This document shows positions 5,320 through 8,074 of a stretch of 8,074 bases of DNA, piece after piece. Position numbers and translations under genes: made by a program. Source of the DNA: Caldifarciminota bacterium (lineage in GTDB: Bacteria > Hydrothermota > Tepidihabitantia > SM23-42); the NCBI GenBank assembly GCA_030671005.1, contig DAOVAN010000076.1, positions 1 to 8,074 on the forward strand. The letters are read 5' to 3'. Within the stretch, counting starts at the first letter, position 1, and the number at the start of each line of letters is the position of its first letter. The notes under the pieces were generated by a model. That model was not told the origin of the DNA, did no database searches, and was given only the letters and a program-made list of their open reading frames with translations.

Positions 5320-5345
5320 CACAGTTTAGTCTTTAACCACAAAAC

Positions 5346-6401
5346 ATGGCGATTCAGATAAGAGAAAGAAGGATAAAGGAATTGAGGCTTGAGGAGCTGC
5401 GCAAAATGCTTGCGTCTGCAGAGGTTTTGCAGGACCCAAAGAACTACGCAAACTTGTCGCGTGAATACAAGAAACTAGAGCGATTAGTGCAGAAGTACCA
5501 GGAATATGATAAAATTGAGGAGGAGATTTCCGGCGCCAGTGAGATGATGGGTAGTGATGATCAGGAGCTGAGGGAGATTGCGGAGAAAGAACTCCAGGTC
5601 CTCCAAGGGAAACTCGCGACAATCGAGAGTGAGATTGAGAATATGTCAAATCCGAATTTCGAGGAGTTTCAGAAGAACTGCATCGTTGAAATAAGAGCCG
5701 GCGCTGGAGGTGACGAGGCGTCTCTATTCGCGGCGGATCTGTTCAGAATGTATCAGAAGTTCGTTGAGAACCACCGTTTCAAGTCTGAAGTGCTTTCTTC
5801 GCATCCGACAGAAATTGGCGGCTTCAAGGAAATCATTTTCCTCGTATCCGGTGAAAATGCGTATCGATTGCTCCGGTTCGAAAGAGGCGTACACCGAGTT
5901 CAGCGGATTCCCAAGACGGAAGCGGGAGGAAGGATTCATACCTCAACCGCGACTGTTGCCGTGCTTCCGGAAATTGAAGAAACCCAACTCAAAATTGACC
6001 CGAATGATTTGCGAATCGATACCTTCAGGGCGGGCGGACACGGCGGGCAAAATGTCAATAAAGTATCTTCGGCCGTGAGGTTGACACACTTACCAACGGG
6101 CATGGGTGTGGTCTGTCAGGATGAGCGGTCCCAGCATAAGAATCGAGCAAAAGCTATGAAGATACTCCGTGCGCGCTTGGCCCAAGCCGAAAAGCAGAAG
6201 CGGGATGCCGAGATACACGAGCAGCGTCAGAAACAGGTTGGGACCGGAGACCGCAGTGAGAAAATAAGGACTTACAATTTTCCGCAGAATCGTATCACCG
6301 ACCACAGGATCGGGCTGACGCTCTACAATCTGGAAACTGTCTTAGATGGTGATATTGATGGGGTTATTCGAGAACTCGAACAACATGAGAGAGCTGGTTA
6401 G
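5346..6401 (+). CDS. prfA: Peptide chain release factor 1
   Basis: Cytoplasmic class-I release factor that reads UAA and UAG in the ribosomal A site and triggers peptidyl-tRNA hydrolysis. At 351 residues it is close to the usual length (about 360). An N-terminal helical domain (1-100) leads to EIRAGAGGDEASLFAADLFRMY (115-136), then the codon-recognition segment RGVHRVQRIPKTEAGGRIHTS (180-200), containing the release factor 1 type P-x-T tripeptide as P189-K190-T191 rather than the SPF of release factor 2. The catalytic loop has G233-G234-Q235 in GGHGGQNVNKVSSAVRLTH, followed by CQDERSQHKNRAKAM. The residues around GGQ differ from the common SGAGGQHVN form. The start at 5346 is chosen because the distance to LSREY (37-41) matches E. 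coli release factor 1; no clear ribosome site is present, so coupling to the upstream gene is likely. It is followed by prmC, which modifies Q235. Confidence 0.97.
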   Translation: MAIQIRERRIKELRLEELRKMLASAEVLQDPKNYANLSREYKKLERLVQKYQEYDKIEEEISGASEMMGSDDQELREIAEKELQVLQGKLATIESEIENMSNPNFEEFQKNCIVEIRAGAGGDEASLFAADLFRMYQKFVENHRFKSEVLSSHPTEIGGFKEIIFLVSGENAYRLLRFERGVHRVQRIPKTEAGGRIHTSTATVAVLPEIEETQLKIDPNDLRIDTFRAGGHGGQNVNKVSSAVRLTHLPTGMGVVCQDERSQHKNRAKAMKILRARLAQAEKQKRDAEIHEQRQKQVGTGDRSEKIRTYNFPQNRITDHRIGLTLYNLETVLDGDIDGVIRELEQHERAG

Positions 6402-7209
6402 AGCAGTAAGTAAGGAGCTGAAAGTGGATCGGAACGAGGCAGAACTCGTCATTGCTGCCTTGATGGACCGACCACGCTTTGAATTGTACATGAAAAGCAC
6501 GCTCGAGGAAGATGAAAAGACGATTCTGTGGTCACGCGTAATGCAATTAAAAAATGGTATGCCAATTGAGTATATCACCAAACGCGTGCAGTTTCAGGAT
6601 TCTACATTGAGAATCCTACCGGGTGTTTTTATTCCCCGGGTTGAAACCGAATACTTTGTTGAAATGATACAGAAGATTGTACCCCAAAGACCCGAAAGAA
6701 TTCTAGAAATTGGCACTGGCTGTGGAGCGATCTCCATTGCTCTTGCCCATCTATATCCTGAGGCTAAAATCCTAGCAACCGACATTTCAGGTCGGGCCAT
6801 TGAAAATGCATGCCATAACGTTAGAGAACTTCGATTGGAGTCGAGGGTCAGTCTCTTGCAGGGCAATCTGTACGAGTCCATTAGGGGTGAATTCGACCTT
6901 ATCGTATCCAATCCACCATACGTGCCGCATGCGCGCATGGGCCAGCTGCCAAGGAGTGTCAGAGAATTCGAACCGCTCACGGCGATCGATGGTGGTGAAC
7001 GGGGTGTTCAGTTTATCGAGAAGTTGATAGCGCAAGGTATGGATCACTTAAGGGAAAAGGGTCTCATGGCGGTGGAGATAGATGAGGAATCAGTGAAACT
7101 TTTAAGAAAATTTCTGACAAGTCAAAATATGGCGTCATTTTTCTTCCGAAAAGATTCGTATAACAAGTATCGGTTTCTTTTCATTGGAGCGAGTCATGAA
7201 GAAAGCTAA
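6385..7209 (+). CDS. prmC: Peptide chain release factor N5-glutamine methyltransferase
   Basis: S-adenosylmethionine-dependent enzyme that methylates the glutamine of the GGQ loop in release factors, here presumably Q235 of the adjacent prfA product. From the start at 6385 it has 274 residues. An N-terminal helical domain (1-70, with a GMPIEYITKRVQF motif at 58-70) binds the release factor. Next comes IPRVETEYFVE (83-93), then the methyltransferase fold: motif I as LEIGTGCGAISIAL (107-120), ATDIS (131-135), and the catalytic NPPY (176-179), diagnostic for this class. It ends with EPLTAIDGGERG and a C-terminal strand region. The start is uncertain: in-frame ATGs at 6346 and 6358 would lengthen it by 13 or 9 residues; 6358 has a GGTGAT purine run upstream. 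I prefer 6385 because it matches the usual N-terminus of the family. In all cases it overlaps the 3' end of prfA, so the two are translationally coupled. Confidence 0.96.
   Translation: MRELVRAVSKELKVDRNEAELVIAALMDRPRFELYMKSTLEEDEKTILWSRVMQLKNGMPIEYITKRVQFQDSTLRILPGVFIPRVETEYFVEMIQKIVPQRPERILEIGTGCGAISIALAHLYPEAKILATDISGRAIENACHNVRELRLESRVSLLQGNLYESIRGEFDLIVSNPPYVPHARMGQLPRSVREFEPLTAIDGGERGVQFIEKLIAQGMDHLREKGLMAVEIDEESVKLLRKFLTSQNMASFFFRKDSYNKYRFLFIGASHEES
7186..7189 (+). promoter_or_regulatory. Ribosome binding site deciding the nadK start
   Basis: GGAG inside the last codons of prmC lies 6 nt before the ATG at 7196. A TTG at 7184 could extend the frame by four codons, but it would overlap this site and lacks its own, so 7196 is preferred. 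Confidence 0.6.
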
Positions 7210-7978
7210 GATTGTTGTTAACCCGAAGAAGCCAGGGGCAAAAAAGAATTTGCAACTGGCCGAACAGGCGCTGCGCGAGAAGGGGTTTGAGATATCGGAG
7301 CGCCCTGATTTCATTATCGCACTGGGTGGTGATGGTACGTTGCTCGCTGCCGCCAATTCATATGGACCGAAGGGAATACCGATTCTCGGTGTGAACATAG
7401 GTGGCCTTGGTTTTCTGACCAATGTGACGTTCGGAGAACTGGCGAAGACTCTGATTGCGATAGTTGAGAAGAAATTCAAAATTGAGAAGCGCATGGTGAT
7501 GAAGGCAGTATTTGATCGAAAAAAATTCTATGCCTTGAATGATTTCACAATAAGCACGCGCGTGCCCGGCCGCGTTGTTGAGTTCTCGGCGGTCATCGAC
7601 AAAGAGTATATATGCAGGTTCATCGCAGACGGTATCATCATTGCCACACCCACCGGTTCAACTGCTTATTCACTAGCTACAGGTGGTCCAATAATGATCC
7701 CCGATACTGAGGCGATTGTGCTCACACCAATTGCACCGCATACATTATCGGTGCGGCCCATTGTATTACCGGCGGCCAGTAAGATCGAGATTCAGGTTGG
7801 CAGAAAGGGCACAGCGGTACTCGTTGCCGATGGTCAGAGGTGCCGGTTGATAAGAAAAAACCATAAAATTACATTCATGAAAGCAGATTACTATGTCCGG
7901 CTGATAAAACCTCTACACACGACGTTTTTCAAAACGCTCAGGGAAAAGATGCAGTGGGGCGGGAGAGAGGATGCTTAG
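7196..7978 (+). CDS. nadK: NAD kinase
   Basis: Cytoplasmic enzyme that phosphorylates NAD+ to NADP+ with ATP (or polyphosphate in some lineages). The 260-residue protein shows all landmarks of the family: GGDGTLL (44-50) with the catalytic aspartate D46, NIGGLGFLT (67-75), the ALNDFTIS segment (113-120, usually LNE or LND), the DGIIIATPTGSTAYSLATGGP run (145-165) forming the NAD site, then LTPIAPHTLSVRPIVLP (176-192), and VADGQ (210-214). It is slightly shorter than the roughly 290 residues common in proteobacteria, mainly because the N-terminal part before GGDGT is compact. The ATG at 7196 overlaps the prmC stop by 14 nt and the gene overlaps recN by 8 nt, so it sits in a tightly packed operon. 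A nadK-recN pair is a recurrent bacterial arrangement, which supports both calls. Confidence 0.97.
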   Translation: MKKAKIVVNPKKPGAKKNLQLAEQALREKGFEISERPDFIIALGGDGTLLAAANSYGPKGIPILGVNIGGLGFLTNVTFGELAKTLIAIVEKKFKIEKRMVMKAVFDRKKFYALNDFTISTRVPGRVVEFSAVIDKEYICRFIADGIIIATPTGSTAYSLATGGPIMIPDTEAIVLTPIAPHTLSVRPIVLPAASKIEIQVGRKGTAVLVADGQRCRLIRKNHKITFMKADYYVRLIKPLHTTFFKTLREKMQWGGREDA

Positions 7979-8074
7979 ACTCTTGAGGGTGAAGAATTTT
8001 GCCCTCATGGAAGATGTCACGCTCGAATTGGAAGATGGCCTTACTGTGGTGACCGGTGAAACCGGTGCTGGTAA
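7971..8074 (+). CDS. recN: DNA repair ATPase RecN (first 34 codons, cut by window edge)
   Basis: Start of an SMC-like ABC-type ATPase that acts in the cytoplasm on DNA double-strand breaks. Only 34 full codons are present: MLRLLRVKNFALMED, a short beta-hairpin LELEDGLTVV, and VTGETGAG followed by the first two bases (AA) of the next codon, presumably the Walker A lysine. The order L-x-V-K-N-F-A-L, E-x-G-L-T-x-x-T-G-E-T-G-A-G is characteristic of the RecN N-terminus, and the position after nadK agrees. The ATG overlaps the nadK stop by 8 nt, with a purine run GGGAGAGAGG immediately upstream as ribosome site. The rest of the protein (normally about 550 residues) is outside the window, so completeness cannot be judged. 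Confidence 0.92.
   Translation, partial: MLRLLRVKNFALMEDVTLELEDGLTVVTGETGAG

Noticed and set aside
5326..5649. Minus-strand open frame of 107 codons opposite the start of prfA
   Set aside because: It is a shadow of the clear prfA coding frame and resembles no protein family; the same holds for the antisense frames opposite prmC and nadK.

Overview
The window looks like chromosome from a Gram-negative (two-membrane) bacterium, probably from a poorly sampled phylum. An outer-membrane channel, a periplasmic adaptor and an RND pump imply two membranes. The housekeeping genes are clear orthologs but distant from well-known model sequences. The intergenic region is full of short palindromic dispersed-repeat modules. 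I lean towards an FCB-type or WOR-3-like candidate phylum, but that is inference from general impression and cannot be settled here.

Left half (1-4074, all on the minus strand, transcribed right to left): a five-gene efflux operon in the order TetR-family repressor, small predicted outer-membrane beta-barrel protein of unknown function, TolC-type channel, membrane-fusion (adaptor) protein, and RND inner-membrane transporter, which runs off the left edge. Junctions are very tight (1 nt, 59 nt, 0 nt and a TGATG overlap). The operon is preceded by a textbook promoter (TTGACA, 16 nt, TATAAT on the minus strand). A perfect 28-bp palindrome with core TGACTGACTAGTCAGTCA covers the -10 box and start point, the expected arrangement for autorepression by the TetR protein. 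The adaptor is notable because almost nothing separates the two halves of its lipoyl domain, so it appears to lack the alpha-helical hairpin that normally reaches TolC.

Middle (4115-4686): a non-coding gap between the divergent operons, packed with inverted repeats. One part matches the widespread CGTCATTGCGAG...GGCAATCTC type of intergenic repeat; others are small perfect hairpins such as GCCCGAT-GA-ATCGGGC. A plausible promoter for the right-hand operon lies at its end.

Right half (4687-8074, plus strand): a Crp/Fnr-family cyclic-nucleotide-binding regulator, then prfA (release factor 1), prmC (the methyltransferase acting on the release-factor GGQ glutamine), nadK (NAD kinase) and the first 34 codons of recN (DNA repair ATPase, cut by the right edge). 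From prfA onward each start lies inside or against the preceding gene, indicating one co-transcribed, translationally coupled unit. No tRNA, rRNA, CRISPR, transposase or convincing terminator was seen; none of the genes whose ends lie inside the window is the last of its operon, so terminators are not expected.
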